From Micromonospora sp. MA102 (GTDB taxonomy: Bacteria; Actinomycetota; Actinomycetes; Mycobacteriales; Micromonosporaceae): a DNA stretch of 64,000 nt. Positions 19,558-29,439 of the stretch are shown here, one piece after another. The stretch covers positions 44,945-108,944 of the forward strand of contig NZ_JAMWEG010000022.1 of assembly GCF_025460765.1 (NCBI RefSeq), written 5' to 3'. Made by a program: the position numbers and the translations under genes. Positions within the stretch are counted from its first letter, which is position 1, and every line of letters starts with the position of its first letter. A model generated the notes under the pieces. That model made no database searches and was not told the DNA's origin. It saw nothing but the letters and a program-made list of their open reading frames with translations.

Positions 19558-20325
19558 TCAGTTGGGAGGCTCGAAACGGCCGTCGATTGCGGTCCATCCG
19601 CCGTCCACGATCAGGCAGGCGCCGGTGACGAAACTCGCGGCGTCGCTGGCGAGATAGACCACAGCACCCGCCATCTCCTCCGGTCGTGCCCAGCGCCCGA
19701 GTGCGCTCTTGGCGGCGTATGCGTCGTACCACTCCGGATTGGCCTTGATCTGCGCCGTGAGGGGCGTCTCCACGACACCGGGGGCGACCGCGTTGACCCG
19801 GACACCGCGCGGCCCGAGTTCGGCGGCGGCGGTCCGCAGCAGCTGCACCAGACCGGACTTCGTCGCCGCGTAGACGCCCTGACCTGGTTCCACCGTGTAG
19901 GCGCGGATGGAGGAAAAGCCGATGATGCTGCCCCTACCTCGCTCCGCCATCCCGGCGCCGAACGCCCTGACCAGCGCGAAGGAGGCGGCAAGGTTGAGCC
20001 CGACGACCCGGTCGAACTCCTCCTGCGTGTAGTCCAGCAGACGCTTACGGACGTTCGTGGCGGCGGTGAACACCAAGACATCCACATCGCCCAGGTCAGC
20101 CGCGGCCAGGGACACTGCCGAAGGATCCAGAACATCCAGAACGTACGGGGAACCGTCGGCCATCTGGGCGGTCAGGGCGGCGGATTCAGCGTCGCGATCG
20201 GCGCAGATGACCTCGGCACCGTGCGCCGTCAGCGCCCGGGCGCACTCGCGGCCGATGCCGCTGCCGGCGCCAACCACCACAGCCCTTCGACCGTCGAGCC
20301 GGAACAGCTTTTCGTACGCGGGCAT
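19558..20325 (-). CDS. SDR-family NAD(P)-dependent oxidoreductase
   Basis: 255-residue classical short-chain dehydrogenase: cofactor loop VVGAGSGIGRECA, catalytic Ser in GFSSIRAY and Tyr-x3-Lys in YAATKSGLVQ, C-terminal YLASDAASFVTGACLIVDGG. It interconverts an alcohol and a ketone. It is the last gene of the long minus-strand operon, 76 bp after the aldehyde dehydrogenase gene, so it probably handles a hydroxy or keto intermediate released from the imported compound (inference). Confidence 0.9.
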   Translation of the reverse strand: MPAYEKLFRLDGRRAVVVGAGSGIGRECARALTAHGAEVICADRDAESAALTAQMADGSPYVLDVLDPSAVSLAAADLGDVDVLVFTAATNVRKRLLDYTQEEFDRVVGLNLAASFALVRAFGAGMAERGRGSIIGFSSIRAYTVEPGQGVYAATKSGLVQLLRTAAAELGPRGVRVNAVAPGVVETPLTAQIKANPEWYDAYAAKSALGRWARPEEMAGAVVYLASDAASFVTGACLIVDGGWTAIDGRFEPPN

Positions 20326-20401
20326 GGCTCACTCCTCATCCTCTTCGGCAGTTGCTCATGGGCAGGCCTCGTGGTGCGCGCCCATGGTGTCGACAGGGGG
20401 T

Positions 20402-21850
20402 TCAGGCCGGCCGGATGATCGCCATCCGGGTCACGGTAAGTTCCTCCACCGCGAAACGGGGACCTTCCCGGCCGATGCCGGAGTCCTTGATCCCGCCGTA
20501 GGGCATGTTGTCGGCGCGGAATCCCGGCACCTCGTTCACCACGACCCCGCCCACCTGCAGCCGCTCGACCGCGGCGAAGGCGGTCGCCAGCGACCGGGTG
20601 TAGACGCTCGCGTGCAGGCCGTACCTCGATCGGTTGACCACGTCGAACGCGCTGTCGATGTCAGGGACCTCGCGTACGCACACCACCGGGCCGAAGATCT
20701 CTTCGTCCCACGCGGCCAAGCCGTCCGGCACGTCGGCGAGGACCGTCGGCCGGAGCATCTGCCCGTCGCCGTCACCGCCTGCCACGATCTTCGCGCCCGC
20801 CGCGACGGCCTCGCCGATCCAGTCGCGGACCCGCCGGGTCGACCGCGCGTCGATCAGCGCCGCGACCCGGGTCGCCTCGTCACGCGGGTCGCCCACGGTC
20901 ACGGCGGAGACCCGATCGGTCAGCAGTCCGAGGAACTCCGCGGCGACCGGCGCCTCCACCAGCACCCGCTGCACTGAGATGCACGCCTGGCCGGAGGCGT
21001 AGTAGCCCCCGCGCACCACGGCGTCGGCGGCGGCCGCGAGGTCCGCATCGGCGGCCACCACCAGGGCGGCGTTGGACCCGAGTTCGAGCAGGACCTTGGT
21101 CGGTGCGGCCGCCCGGGCGATGGTGTGTCCCACGGCGGCTGACCCGGTGAACGACACGGCTCCCACCCGCCGGTCGGTCACCAGCGTCTCCCCCACGTCC
21201 ACGCCACCGGTGACGAGCTGCACCGCCTCCGGCGGCAGCCCCACCGCCGCGCCCGCCTCGCGCAGCAGGTGCACCAGCCAGAGCGTGGCAAGTGGCGTCT
21301 GCGGCGCGGGCTTGCACACCACCGGGCAGCCGGCCGCGAGGGCTGGCGCGATCTTGTGGGTGGCGAGCAGCAGGGGATAGTTGAACCCGGCGATGCCGAC
21401 CACCACGCCGATCGGCCGGCGCGTCCAGAACCCGATCAGTCCCTCGCCGGAGGGCAGCAGGTCCAGCGGCACCGTCTCGCCGTGCAGCCGGGCCACCTCC
21501 TCGGCCGCGGTCTCCAGCGTCACGAGGGTACGGGCCACCTCCGTCCGGCAGTCGACCAACGGCTTTCCGGTTTCCAGCACGAGCAGTCGCTCGAACTCCT
21601 CGCGCCGGGCGGCGAGCGCGTCGCGGGTGTGCAGCAGCGCCGCCCGGCGGACGTGCGAGGGAAGTCGCGCCACCGTGTCGGCACTGGCCACCGCGGCGTC
21701 CAGCGCGGTACGCGCCAGCTCGGCGTCGCCGAGCGGTGCCTCGGCGACCGCGGACCCGTCGTACGGGAAACGCACGGGCGCGGTCGGCGCCGGGACCCAA
21801 CCATCGCCGACCGGCAGGCCGGCCGGGAACGGTGCCTCGGACAGGCTCAT
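20402..21850 (-). CDS. Aldehyde dehydrogenase
   Basis: 482-residue NAD(P)-dependent aldehyde dehydrogenase. The active-site Cys lies in GQACISVQRV and the general-base Glu in LLELGSNAAL; the fold hallmark SFTGSAAVGHTIA and the C-terminal PYGGIKDSGIGREG are present. Two adjacent ATGs at 21853 and 21850 follow a GGAGG; 21850 gives better spacing, and both overlap the stop of the hydrolase gene. It probably oxidises an omega- or alpha-hydroxy aldehyde formed during catabolism; substrate unknown. Confidence 0.9.
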   Translation of the reverse strand: MSLSEAPFPAGLPVGDGWVPAPTAPVRFPYDGSAVAEAPLGDAELARTALDAAVASADTVARLPSHVRRAALLHTRDALAARREEFERLLVLETGKPLVDCRTEVARTLVTLETAAEEVARLHGETVPLDLLPSGEGLIGFWTRRPIGVVVGIAGFNYPLLLATHKIAPALAAGCPVVCKPAPQTPLATLWLVHLLREAGAAVGLPPEAVQLVTGGVDVGETLVTDRRVGAVSFTGSAAVGHTIARAAAPTKVLLELGSNAALVVAADADLAAAADAVVRGGYYASGQACISVQRVLVEAPVAAEFLGLLTDRVSAVTVGDPRDEATRVAALIDARSTRRVRDWIGEAVAAGAKIVAGGDGDGQMLRPTVLADVPDGLAAWDEEIFGPVVCVREVPDIDSAFDVVNRSRYGLHASVYTRSLATAFAAVERLQVGGVVVNEVPGFRADNMPYGGIKDSGIGREGPRFAVEELTVTRMAIIRPA

Positions 21851-22905
21851 CATCGCCTCCATCCCTGAACGGCGCTGGGAAAGACGTCGGCGTACGCGCG
21901 GTAACCCCCGGCACTGCCCGCCGCGAGGATGCCGTGGACCACCGCCCGGGCGAACGCGTCCGCGGCCGCGGCGAGCACCGCGTTGAACGCCACCGGGTCG
22001 AGGCCCGGACCGGCGCAGGTCGCCAGGGCGAAGACGGTGTCGCCGTCGAACATCGAGTGGACCGGCCGGATGGCGCGGGCCATGCCGTCGTGCCCGATGC
22101 CGGCCAGCTTCTGGCACTGGGCCTTGGTGAGCGTCGCGTCGGTCGCCAGGACACCGATCGTCGTGTGGAACGACGCGGCGACGCCGCGGCTGGCGGCCGC
22201 CGGCGCTTCGGCAGCCTCCAGGGCAGCGGCACGCTCGCGCTGGTCGGGCGGGCGAACGCCGTCGAACTCGCCGGCCAGGCCGAACCGTGTTCCGTACAGC
22301 TCGCCGGTGGCGGGGTCGACGGTCGAGCCGACCGCGTTCACCACGGCCAGCGCACCGACGGTCACGCCGTCCACGACCACGCTGGCCGAGCCGACACCGC
22401 CCTTGATGCCACCGGCCACCGCACCGGTGCCCGCCCCGACCGTGCCGAGGGTGACCGGCCCGTCGGTCGCGGCGTCGTAGGCGGCGGCCCCGAAGTCCGG
22501 GCCGGGCGTGGCGCGGAAGTCGCCGCCGCGACCGAGGTCGAACAGGACCGCGGCGGGAACGATCGGTACCACCTGGCCCGGCTCGGTGCCGACGGGGAAG
22601 CCGATCCCGGCATCCGCTAGGCGGTCCACCACACCGGCGACAGCGGCCAGGCCGTACGCGCTGCCGCCGCCGAGCACGATCGCGTGCACCCGGTCGACCA
22701 GGTTTCGCGGGTCGAGCACGTCGGTCTCGTGCGTGCCGGGGCCGCCGCCACGGACGTCGACGCCGGCGACCGCCCCGCCGGGCGGCGCGACCACCACCGT
22801 CGTCCCGGTGAGCCAGCCGCCGCCGGTCCGCTGATGGTGACCGGCGCGGACACCCGCGACGTCGGTCAGGGTGTTGCTCGGTCCGGGTCGCATCGGGGCG
22901 GTCAC
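21850..22905 (-). CDS. P1-family (DmpA/NylC-like) hydrolase, cytoplasmic
   Basis: 351-residue Ntn-type hydrolase of peptidase family P1/S58, which includes D-aminopeptidase DmpA, beta-peptidyl aminopeptidases and nylon-oligomer hydrolase NylC. Signatures: PGPSNTLTDVAGVRAGHHQ, GGGSAYGLAA, FDLGRGGDF and GGIKGGVGSAS. At the expected self-cleavage site the sequence reads FHTTIGVLATD (Thr248 as nucleophile), with His where NylC-type enzymes have Asn. The GTG at 22905 overlaps the M20 stop (GTGA); ATG 22893 is the alternative. No export signal. A secreted paralogue lies at 30699. Confidence 0.87.
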   Translation of the reverse strand: MTAPMRPGPSNTLTDVAGVRAGHHQRTGGGWLTGTTVVVAPPGGAVAGVDVRGGGPGTHETDVLDPRNLVDRVHAIVLGGGSAYGLAAVAGVVDRLADAGIGFPVGTEPGQVVPIVPAAVLFDLGRGGDFRATPGPDFGAAAYDAATDGPVTLGTVGAGTGAVAGGIKGGVGSASVVVDGVTVGALAVVNAVGSTVDPATGELYGTRFGLAGEFDGVRPPDQRERAAALEAAEAPAAASRGVAASFHTTIGVLATDATLTKAQCQKLAGIGHDGMARAIRPVHSMFDGDTVFALATCAGPGLDPVAFNAVLAAAADAFARAVVHGILAAGSAGGYRAYADVFPSAVQGWRR

Positions 22906-24131
22906 CGCCCACCGACCGGGTGGGGCGCGTTGAGGAACCGGCGGGCCGCCTCGGCGTAGACCCTGGTGGAGCGGACGATGTCGGCGAGCTCGACGTACTC
23001 GTCGGCCTGATGGGCGATCCACTTGCCGCCGGGCCCGTAGACGACACTCGGCACGCCGCCGCGGGCGGTGAGGATCGTGCCGTCGGTGGTGCCCGGCACT
23101 CCCCCGTACGTCGGCTCCTCACCCGTCACGACGGTGTGCGCCTCGGCGAGCGCGGCGACCACCGGGGCGTCGACGGGCGTGTCGACCGGCGGCCGGTCGA
23201 CCAGGACCGCGACCTCGGCGCGCACCTCCTCGTCCGCCCCCAGCGCCGTGGCGATGCCGCGGACCCGCTCGACCAGGGACGGGTGGTCCACTCCGGGCAC
23301 GGTGCGGACGTCGATCGCGACGGTCGCGTACGCGGGGATCACGTTGATCTGGTCGAGGTCGCCCGCGGTGGCCACCGTCGGGGTGACGTACGGCAGGCCG
23401 AGGTGGGGATGTTCGCCGTGCCGGGACTGGAGTTCCTGCTCCAGCTCGGTCAGTTTCAGCACGAAGGCTCCGGCCGTACGGATGGGGTTGCGGGCGTGCT
23501 GCGGCATGGCGCCGTGCGCCATCCGACCGTGGAAGTCCACCCGGAACCGGATCGCCCCCTTGGACACCGGGCAGATTTCGCCGGCCTCGGGTTCGCACAC
23601 GATCGCCGCGTCGACGTCCGCGGCGAGCCCGGAGTCCACGAAGTGATGGACGCCGAGCATCAGCCCTTCCTCGTCGGCAAGAGCGCACACCTTGATCCGG
23701 CCGGGGAACGGCCCGGCCAGCTGCAGGGCGCGGACCGCGTACAGCATGGCCGCCACACCGGCCTTCATGTCCGCGGAGCCACGGCCGTAGAGCCGCCCGT
23801 CGCGGATCTCCGCCCCGTACGGGTCGACGGTCCAGGTGTCGAGAGCACCCTCGGTGACGACGTCGGTGTGCCCTTCGAACATGAGGGTCGGCCCGTCGCC
23901 ACCGCCGCCGTTCACGACGGCCACCACGTTGGGGCGGCCGGGCGCGGCCTCGGAGACGACGGGATCCCAGCCGAACTCGCGCATCTTGGCGGTGACGAGG
24001 TCGGCGGCCGGCTGTTCGGACCGGCCGCTGGCGGGGTCGTTGACGCTGGGGATGCGTACCAGAGCCTGGGTGAAGGCGACCACGCCCTCCTCGTCGATGC
24101 GGATGGTGTCAACCTGGGCCGAGACGCTCAT
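22902..24131 (-). CDS. M20-family metallopeptidase (ArgE/DapE type)
   Basis: 409-residue two-zinc amidohydrolase. Ligand motifs are visible: GHTDVV (His), GRGSADMKAG (bridging Asp), ADEEGLM (catalytic Glu pair), VCEPEAG and the C-terminal AHQADEYV histidine. Family members remove acyl groups or residues from amino acids and dipeptides. It sits between the transporter ATPase and the P1 hydrolase with 4-bp overlaps, so it probably completes breakdown of the imported amide. Confidence 0.92.
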   Translation of the reverse strand: MSVSAQVDTIRIDEEGVVAFTQALVRIPSVNDPASGRSEQPAADLVTAKMREFGWDPVVSEAAPGRPNVVAVVNGGGGDGPTLMFEGHTDVVTEGALDTWTVDPYGAEIRDGRLYGRGSADMKAGVAAMLYAVRALQLAGPFPGRIKVCALADEEGLMLGVHHFVDSGLAADVDAAIVCEPEAGEICPVSKGAIRFRVDFHGRMAHGAMPQHARNPIRTAGAFVLKLTELEQELQSRHGEHPHLGLPYVTPTVATAGDLDQINVIPAYATVAIDVRTVPGVDHPSLVERVRGIATALGADEEVRAEVAVLVDRPPVDTPVDAPVVAALAEAHTVVTGEEPTYGGVPGTTDGTILTARGGVPSVVYGPGGKWIAHQADEYVELADIVRSTRVYAEAARRFLNAPHPVGGR

Positions 24132-25042
24132 CGGTGCTGCGGCTCCTTCCGGTCTCTGTCCGCCGCGTGGGCCGCGAGGGCCTGGCGCAGCGTGGGCGCG
24201 GCGGCGAGCAGCGCCTGGGTGTAGGGGTGGGTCGGGCGCTCGTAGATGGCGGTGGTGGGGCCGCGTTCGACGATCTCGCCCTCGTGCATCACGACGACCG
24301 TGTCGCACAGGTGCCGGACGACCGAGAGGTCGTGGGAGACGAAGACCAGCGTCAGCGAGAAGTCGTCGACGAGGTCCATCAGCAGGTTGAGGATCTGCGC
24401 CCGGACCGAGACGTCGAGGGCGCTGACCGGCTCGTCGGCGACCAGGACCTTCGGATGCGGGGAGAGCGCTCGGGCGATCGAGATCCGCTGTCGTTGACCG
24501 CCGGAGAACTGGTGCGGGTACCGGTTGGCGGCTGCCGCCGGGAGCCCGACGGCGTCAAGCAGTTCCGCTACCCGGGCCTTGAGGTTCGGGTGGCCGAGCG
24601 CCACGAGGGGTTCGCTGACGATGTCACGGACGGTCATGCGGGGGTCGAGTGAGCTCATCGGGTCCTGGAAGACCATCTGCAGGTCACGGCGTAGGAACTT
24701 CAGAGACCGGTCCGGCAGCCGGGTGATGTCCCGCCCGGCGAAGCTGATGGAACCGGAGGTCGGGCGGTCCAGCCCGGCGAGGAGCCGGATGAGGGTCGAC
24801 TTGCCCGAGCCCGACTCGCCCACGATGCCGAGCCGCTGCCCGTAGGCGACGTCGAGGTCGACCCCGCGGAGCGCATCGACCACCGGGCCGGGCCGGGTCA
24901 GCGAGCGGCGGGGACGCCGGTAGCGGCGGGTCACCTGCCGGGCGCTGATCACCAGGTCCGGTCCGGTGCTCCCGGTCACCGGCGCCGCGTCAGCGGTGAG
25001 GCGGGCGGACTCGGGCGGGCCGATCTGGGGCGTCTCGGTCAT
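24128..25042 (-). CDS. Oligopeptide ABC transporter ATP-binding protein (OppF-like)
   Basis: 304-residue ATPase: Walker A GESGSGKST, signature FSGGQRQR, Walker B VLVADEPVSALD and QMVFQDPMSSLDPR. ATG 25042 overlaps the OppD-like stop by 4 bp. The C-terminus is short (PTHPYTQALLAAAP and about 20 residues) and lacks the Cys-rich extension present in its partner. It drives import for the second peptide system of the window. Confidence 0.93.
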   Translation of the reverse strand: MTETPQIGPPESARLTADAAPVTGSTGPDLVISARQVTRRYRRPRRSLTRPGPVVDALRGVDLDVAYGQRLGIVGESGSGKSTLIRLLAGLDRPTSGSISFAGRDITRLPDRSLKFLRRDLQMVFQDPMSSLDPRMTVRDIVSEPLVALGHPNLKARVAELLDAVGLPAAAANRYPHQFSGGQRQRISIARALSPHPKVLVADEPVSALDVSVRAQILNLLMDLVDDFSLTLVFVSHDLSVVRHLCDTVVVMHEGEIVERGPTTAIYERPTHPYTQALLAAAPTLRQALAAHAADRDRKEPQHR

Positions 25043-26043
25043 CGGTCCTCCCCCACCGGGTGCCAGCAGGCGAACCCCCGCGCGGGGGTGCCGGACCAGT
25101 CCGGTGCCCGCTCGCACCGGTCGGTCGCGCTGCCGCACCGGGTGCGGAAGACGCATCCGTCCGGGAACTCGCCGCCGTTGGGCACGGCTCCAGGAATCGT
25201 CCGGAGACGGCCGCGCTCGTCGACGACGGTCAGGTCGGAGGCGGCGATCAGACCTTCGGTGTAGCGGTGCCGGGGCGCGGTGAACACGTCGTACACGTCG
25301 CCGGTCTCCACCACCCGGCCTCCGTACATGACCAGGACGCGCTGGCAGACCGTGGCCACGACAGCCAGGTCGTGGGTGATGAAGAGCAGCGCGGTGTCCC
25401 GCTCGGCGGCCAGCTCCAGGATCAGGTCGAGCATCTGCGCCTGCACCGTGACGTCGAGGGCCGTCGTGGGTTCGTCGCAGATCAGCAGCGCCGGGTCGTT
25501 GGCCAGGGCGATCGCGAGCATCACACGCTGGCGCTGGCCGCCGGAGAGCTGATGCGGGAAGGCCCGGGCGGTCGCCCTAGGGTCCGGCAGGCGCACCCTG
25601 TCGAGCAGCTCGACCGCCGCCGCGGCCGCCTCGGCCCGGCTCTTTCGCGTGCGGTGCAGCAGCATCACTTCCGCGACCTGGTCGCCGATGCGCATCACCG
25701 GATTCAACGCGGTCATCGGTTCCTGGAACACCATGGACACGGTCCTGCCGCGGGCCTTCGCGAGCTGGCGTTCGCCGGTCCGCAGCAGGTTCTCGGGCAT
25801 TCCGCGCAGGCGGATCGATCCGGTGGCCCGCAGGCCCTCGGGCAGCAGGCCCATCAGCGCCAGCGCGGTCAGGGACTTGCCAGACCCGGACTCACCGATC
25901 AACCCCACCCGCTCGCCGCTGCCGATGGTGAGCGAGACGTCCTCCACGAGGGGAACCGGACCTACCCGGATGCCGAGGTCGTCGACCGCCAGCACGGCGT
26001 CCGTCGCGGTCCCGGTGCCGGATGCCTGCGCCGTGGCCGTCAT
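25039..26043 (-). CDS. Oligopeptide ABC transporter ATP-binding protein (OppD-like)
   Basis: 334-residue ATPase with GESGSGKSL Walker A, LSGGQRQRVMLA signature and LLICDEPTTALD Walker B, plus the C-terminal module with CVFRTRCGSATDRC. ATG 26043 overlaps the permease stop by 4 bp. The order oppB-oppC-oppD-oppF downstream of a binding protein is the usual opp layout. Confidence 0.93.
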   Translation of the reverse strand: MTATAQASGTGTATDAVLAVDDLGIRVGPVPLVEDVSLTIGSGERVGLIGESGSGKSLTALALMGLLPEGLRATGSIRLRGMPENLLRTGERQLAKARGRTVSMVFQEPMTALNPVMRIGDQVAEVMLLHRTRKSRAEAAAAAVELLDRVRLPDPRATARAFPHQLSGGQRQRVMLAIALANDPALLICDEPTTALDVTVQAQMLDLILELAAERDTALLFITHDLAVVATVCQRVLVMYGGRVVETGDVYDVFTAPRHRYTEGLIAASDLTVVDERGRLRTIPGAVPNGGEFPDGCVFRTRCGSATDRCERAPDWSGTPARGFACWHPVGEDR

Positions 26044-26912
26044 CGGTGCTCCCGCAGCTTGGGGTCCAGCCAGTCGCGCAGCCCGTCACCGAGCAGGTTG
26101 AAGCCGAGTACGGCGAGGGCGATGGCGACGCCGGGCACGAACGCCAGGCGGGGCGTCGAGAACAGGAGTTCCTGCGACTCCTGGAGCATGCGGCCCCAGG
26201 AGGGGGTGGGTGGTCGGGTGCCGAAGCCCAGGAACGAGAGCGCGGCCTCGGCCAGGATGGCGATGGCGAACGACACCGACGCCTGGACGATGAGGATGCT
26301 GGCGATGTTCGGCAGCACGTGGCGCAGTGCGATCGCGAGGCGGGAGCGCCCGGCGGCGCGGGCGGCGAGGATGTACTCGGTGTGCATGACGCCGAGGGTC
26401 TGGCCGCGGGCGACGCGGGCGAACGCCGGGATCGTCGCGACCCCGATCGCGATCATGGCGGTGAGGGTGCTCGCGCCGAAGACCGCGCCGAGCATGATCG
26501 CGAGCAGCAGCGCGGGGAACGCGAAGAGCAGGTCGTTGGCCCGCATGACCACCTCGCTGAGCCAGCCGCCGGCCATGCCGGCGAGGACACCGAGCGGCGT
26601 GCCGATGACCGCGGCGACGCCCACCGCCACGATCCCGACGAAGAGCGTCGTGCGGGCACCCACCATCACCTGGCTCGCCACGTCCCGGCCGAACTTGTCC
26701 GTGCCGAGGAGAAAACCGTCGCTGAACGCGGGTGCCAGCCGGTGCGCCGCGTCGACGTGCACGGCGTCGTGCGGCGTCCAGACGAACGAGGTCAGGGCGG
26801 CCAGCACCACCAGTGCCACCAGAGTGCCGCCGACCATGATGCTGGCGTTGACACGGCGCCATCGCCGGTAGGCGCGGTCCGTGGGGGCGGCAAGGTTGTC
26901 GAGTGCGGTCAT
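26040..26912 (-). CDS. Oligopeptide ABC transporter permease (OppC-like)
   Basis: 290-residue permease with the OppC hallmark LLGTDKFGRDVASQVMVGAR after the first membrane span and the docking loop region YILAARAAGRSR. ATG 26912 overlaps the OppB-like stop. The long upstream extension of the open frame is not coding. Confidence 0.92.
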   Translation of the reverse strand: MTALDNLAAPTDRAYRRWRRVNASIMVGGTLVALVVLAALTSFVWTPHDAVHVDAAHRLAPAFSDGFLLGTDKFGRDVASQVMVGARTTLFVGIVAVGVAAVIGTPLGVLAGMAGGWLSEVVMRANDLLFAFPALLLAIMLGAVFGASTLTAMIAIGVATIPAFARVARGQTLGVMHTEYILAARAAGRSRLAIALRHVLPNIASILIVQASVSFAIAILAEAALSFLGFGTRPPTPSWGRMLQESQELLFSTPRLAFVPGVAIALAVLGFNLLGDGLRDWLDPKLREHR

Positions 26913-27856
26913 CGGACCCCCCGCAGTCTCGGGTCGAGCAGGGCGTACAGGACGTCGACCAGGAAGTTGATGCCGAGTACGGCGACGACGAGCACCATGA
27001 CGGTGCCCTGCACGAGCAGCAGGTCGCGGTTGGCGACACCGTCGAGCAGGAGACTGCCCAGGCCGGGCAGGGTGAAGACCCGCTCCACCACGACGGCCCC
27101 GATCAGCAGCGTGGCCAGCTGCAGACCGAGCACGGTGACCACGGGGATCGCGGCGTTGCGCGCGCCGTGCTTCCACAGCGCCCGGTACAGCCCGAGTCCC
27201 TTGGCACGGGCGGTACGGATGTAGTCCTCCCGCATGACGTCGAGCACCGCGGATCGGACGTACCGGCTGAGTACCGCGCCCTGCACCAGGCCGAGAGAGA
27301 GGGACGGAAGCAGCAGTTGCCGGAACCAGGTGGCCGGGTCCTCTCCCAGCGGGGTGTAGCCACCCGACGGAAGAGCCTGCCAGGTGACGGCGAACAGGAA
27401 CACCAACAGGATGCCGGCGAGGAACGCCGGCACGGCCACGCCGACCTGGCTGAGCCCGGACAGGAGCAGCCCGCCGACGCTGCGGTGGCGTACCGCGGCG
27501 GCGGTGCCGAGCGGCACCGCCACCACGATGGCCATCAGCATCCCGAACAGCACCAGCCAGAGCGTCACGCCCAGCCGGTCCACGATCTGCGGACCGACGC
27601 GGTCCGAGGTGACGTAGGAGACGCCGAAGTCACCGGTCGGTAGGCCCGACACCCAGTCCAGGAACTGGGTGGTCAGGGACCGGTCCGTGCCGAACTCGGC
27701 GCGTTTGGCCGCCACCGCCTCCGCCGTGGCGTTGACACCCAGCGCGACCTCGGCCGGGTCGCCGGGAAGCACCGCCATGACCGCGAAGACGACGACCGAG
27801 GCGACGGCGGTGCTCACGACGAGCACCGCCGCGCGGACCAGCAGGTACAGGCCCAT
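26909..27856 (-). CDS. Oligopeptide ABC transporter permease (OppB-like)
   Basis: 315-residue permease: first span LVRAAVLVVSTAVASVVVFA, the VLPGDPAEVALG periplasmic motif and the EDYIRTARAKGLG docking loop. It starts 4 bp after the stop of the binding-protein gene, indicating tight coupling within the operon. Confidence 0.92.
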   Translation of the reverse strand: MGLYLLVRAAVLVVSTAVASVVVFAVMAVLPGDPAEVALGVNATAEAVAAKRAEFGTDRSLTTQFLDWVSGLPTGDFGVSYVTSDRVGPQIVDRLGVTLWLVLFGMLMAIVVAVPLGTAAAVRHRSVGGLLLSGLSQVGVAVPAFLAGILLVFLFAVTWQALPSGGYTPLGEDPATWFRQLLLPSLSLGLVQGAVLSRYVRSAVLDVMREDYIRTARAKGLGLYRALWKHGARNAAIPVVTVLGLQLATLLIGAVVVERVFTLPGLGSLLLDGVANRDLLLVQGTVMVLVVAVLGINFLVDVLYALLDPRLRGVR

Positions 27857-27860
27857 CGGG

Positions 27861-29372
27861 TCAGGCCTCGGACGGGGACAGCACGCTCAGGTCGAAGGAC
27901 TCGGACACCACGTTCTTCGGCAGACCGGTCATGCCCTTCTTCGCCACGATGAGGTTCGGGAAGAGGAACAGGAAGTCACCGGCGGCGTCCTCGGAGATGA
28001 TCCGCGCGGCCTCCTTCATCGCGGCGACCTGCTCGTCCTCCGTGCCGGCGTCGGCTTTGGCGAACAGCTCCTGCACCTTCGGGTTGTTGTAGCGCAGGTA
28101 GTAGTCCTTGTTGCCGAAGACGGCGGTGACGTCGCGCGGCTCGACGTGGTTGATGATTGACATGTCGTAGTCGGCCTGCTTGAACACGACGTCCAGCCAC
28201 CTGGCGGGAAACTCCAGCGGTTCGATGTCCACGGTGATCCCCACCGCGGCGAGCTGCGACTTGACCACCTGGGCCGACGCCACGGCATAGGGCAGGTTGG
28301 GGATGCGCATCCGCAGCTTGAGGTTGCTCTGTCCCGCCTGGGTCAGCAGGTCCTTGGCCTTCGCCGGGTCGTGCGGGTACAGGTTGGTCAGGTCCTCATA
28401 CCAGGGGTCTGTCGGCGGAACCATGGTGCCGATGAGCTGACCCCGCCCGGCCCAGGCGGTGTCCAGCAGCGCCTTGTGGTCGATGGCGTACCGGATCGCC
28501 TGGCGGACCCGCTTGTCGTTGAGCGGAGGCTTCGAGTTGTTGAAGCTGAGCACGACCTCGCCGGTCGTCGTGCCCTCGATGACCTCGTACTTCGAGGTGT
28601 CGGAGAACTGCTGGATCGACTCGGGGGCCTGGACGGCGGAGATGACGTCGATGCCGCCCGTCAGCAGAGCGTTGTTCAAGGCCGTGGCGTCCTTGAAGTA
28701 CTTGAGCACGACCTTGTTCACCTTCGGCTTCGTGCCCCAGTAGTTCTCATTGGCCGAGTAGGTGATGGCGTCGCCGCGACGCCACGATTCCAGCTTGTAG
28801 GGGCCGGTGCCGACGGGCTTGTTGGCCAGGTCGGCGACCCCGTCCCGGCTGAACATGGCGCCGATCCGAGTGGTCATCTTGTACAGCCAGGAGTTGCTCG
28901 GTTTGGCCAGGGTGACGACTGCCGTGGTGTCGTCCTTCTTCTCCACGTTGGCCACGACGTCCATCGCCGACTTCAACGAGACCTTCCAGTCGGTCTTGAC
29001 GCGGTTGATGCTGAACACGACGTCGTCGGCGGTGAACTTCTTGCCGTTGGTGAAGGTGGCATTGTCGCGTAGGTGGAAGGTGTAGGTCTTGCGGTCGGGG
29101 CTGACCTCCCACGACTCGGCGAGCAACGGCACGACCTTGCCGTCCTGGTCGAGTTTGACCAGGCCCTCGTACACGTTGACGAGCAGCGCCTGCGGGATCG
29201 CGGCGCCGTCGGTGCTGGTGAAGTCGAGGTTGGCCGGCTCGGCGACGAAGCCGACCGACAGACTCGAGGTGGTGGCGGAATCTCCCGAAGTTCCCGATGA
29301 GCATCCCGCGGCGGCAATCGCGAGCGTGACGGTCGCGGTCACCGTCACGAGCCGGGCGAGCGGTCGTGTCAC
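27861..29372 (-). CDS. Peptide ABC transporter substrate-binding lipoprotein
   Basis: 503-residue family 5 binding protein. The signal peptide (RLVTVTATVTLAIAAAGCSS) carries an AAGC lipobox, so it is membrane-tethered outside the cell. GTG 29372 is chosen because an AGGAG sits 8 bp upstream; the frame runs open further upstream with no signal peptide. It should determine which amide or peptide enters the operon's pathway. The 67-bp gap to the dehydrogenase gene has no obvious separate promoter. Confidence 0.9.
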   Translation of the reverse strand: MTRPLARLVTVTATVTLAIAAAGCSSGTSGDSATTSSLSVGFVAEPANLDFTSTDGAAIPQALLVNVYEGLVKLDQDGKVVPLLAESWEVSPDRKTYTFHLRDNATFTNGKKFTADDVVFSINRVKTDWKVSLKSAMDVVANVEKKDDTTAVVTLAKPSNSWLYKMTTRIGAMFSRDGVADLANKPVGTGPYKLESWRRGDAITYSANENYWGTKPKVNKVVLKYFKDATALNNALLTGGIDVISAVQAPESIQQFSDTSKYEVIEGTTTGEVVLSFNNSKPPLNDKRVRQAIRYAIDHKALLDTAWAGRGQLIGTMVPPTDPWYEDLTNLYPHDPAKAKDLLTQAGQSNLKLRMRIPNLPYAVASAQVVKSQLAAVGITVDIEPLEFPARWLDVVFKQADYDMSIINHVEPRDVTAVFGNKDYYLRYNNPKVQELFAKADAGTEDEQVAAMKEAARIISEDAAGDFLFLFPNLIVAKKGMTGLPKNVVSESFDLSVLSPSEA

Positions 29373-29439
29373 GGCTTTTCTCCTGGTACAGGGGCCGGGC
29401 GGGCCGGTCCGGGCTGGCGAGCGGACTGGTGTGACGTGA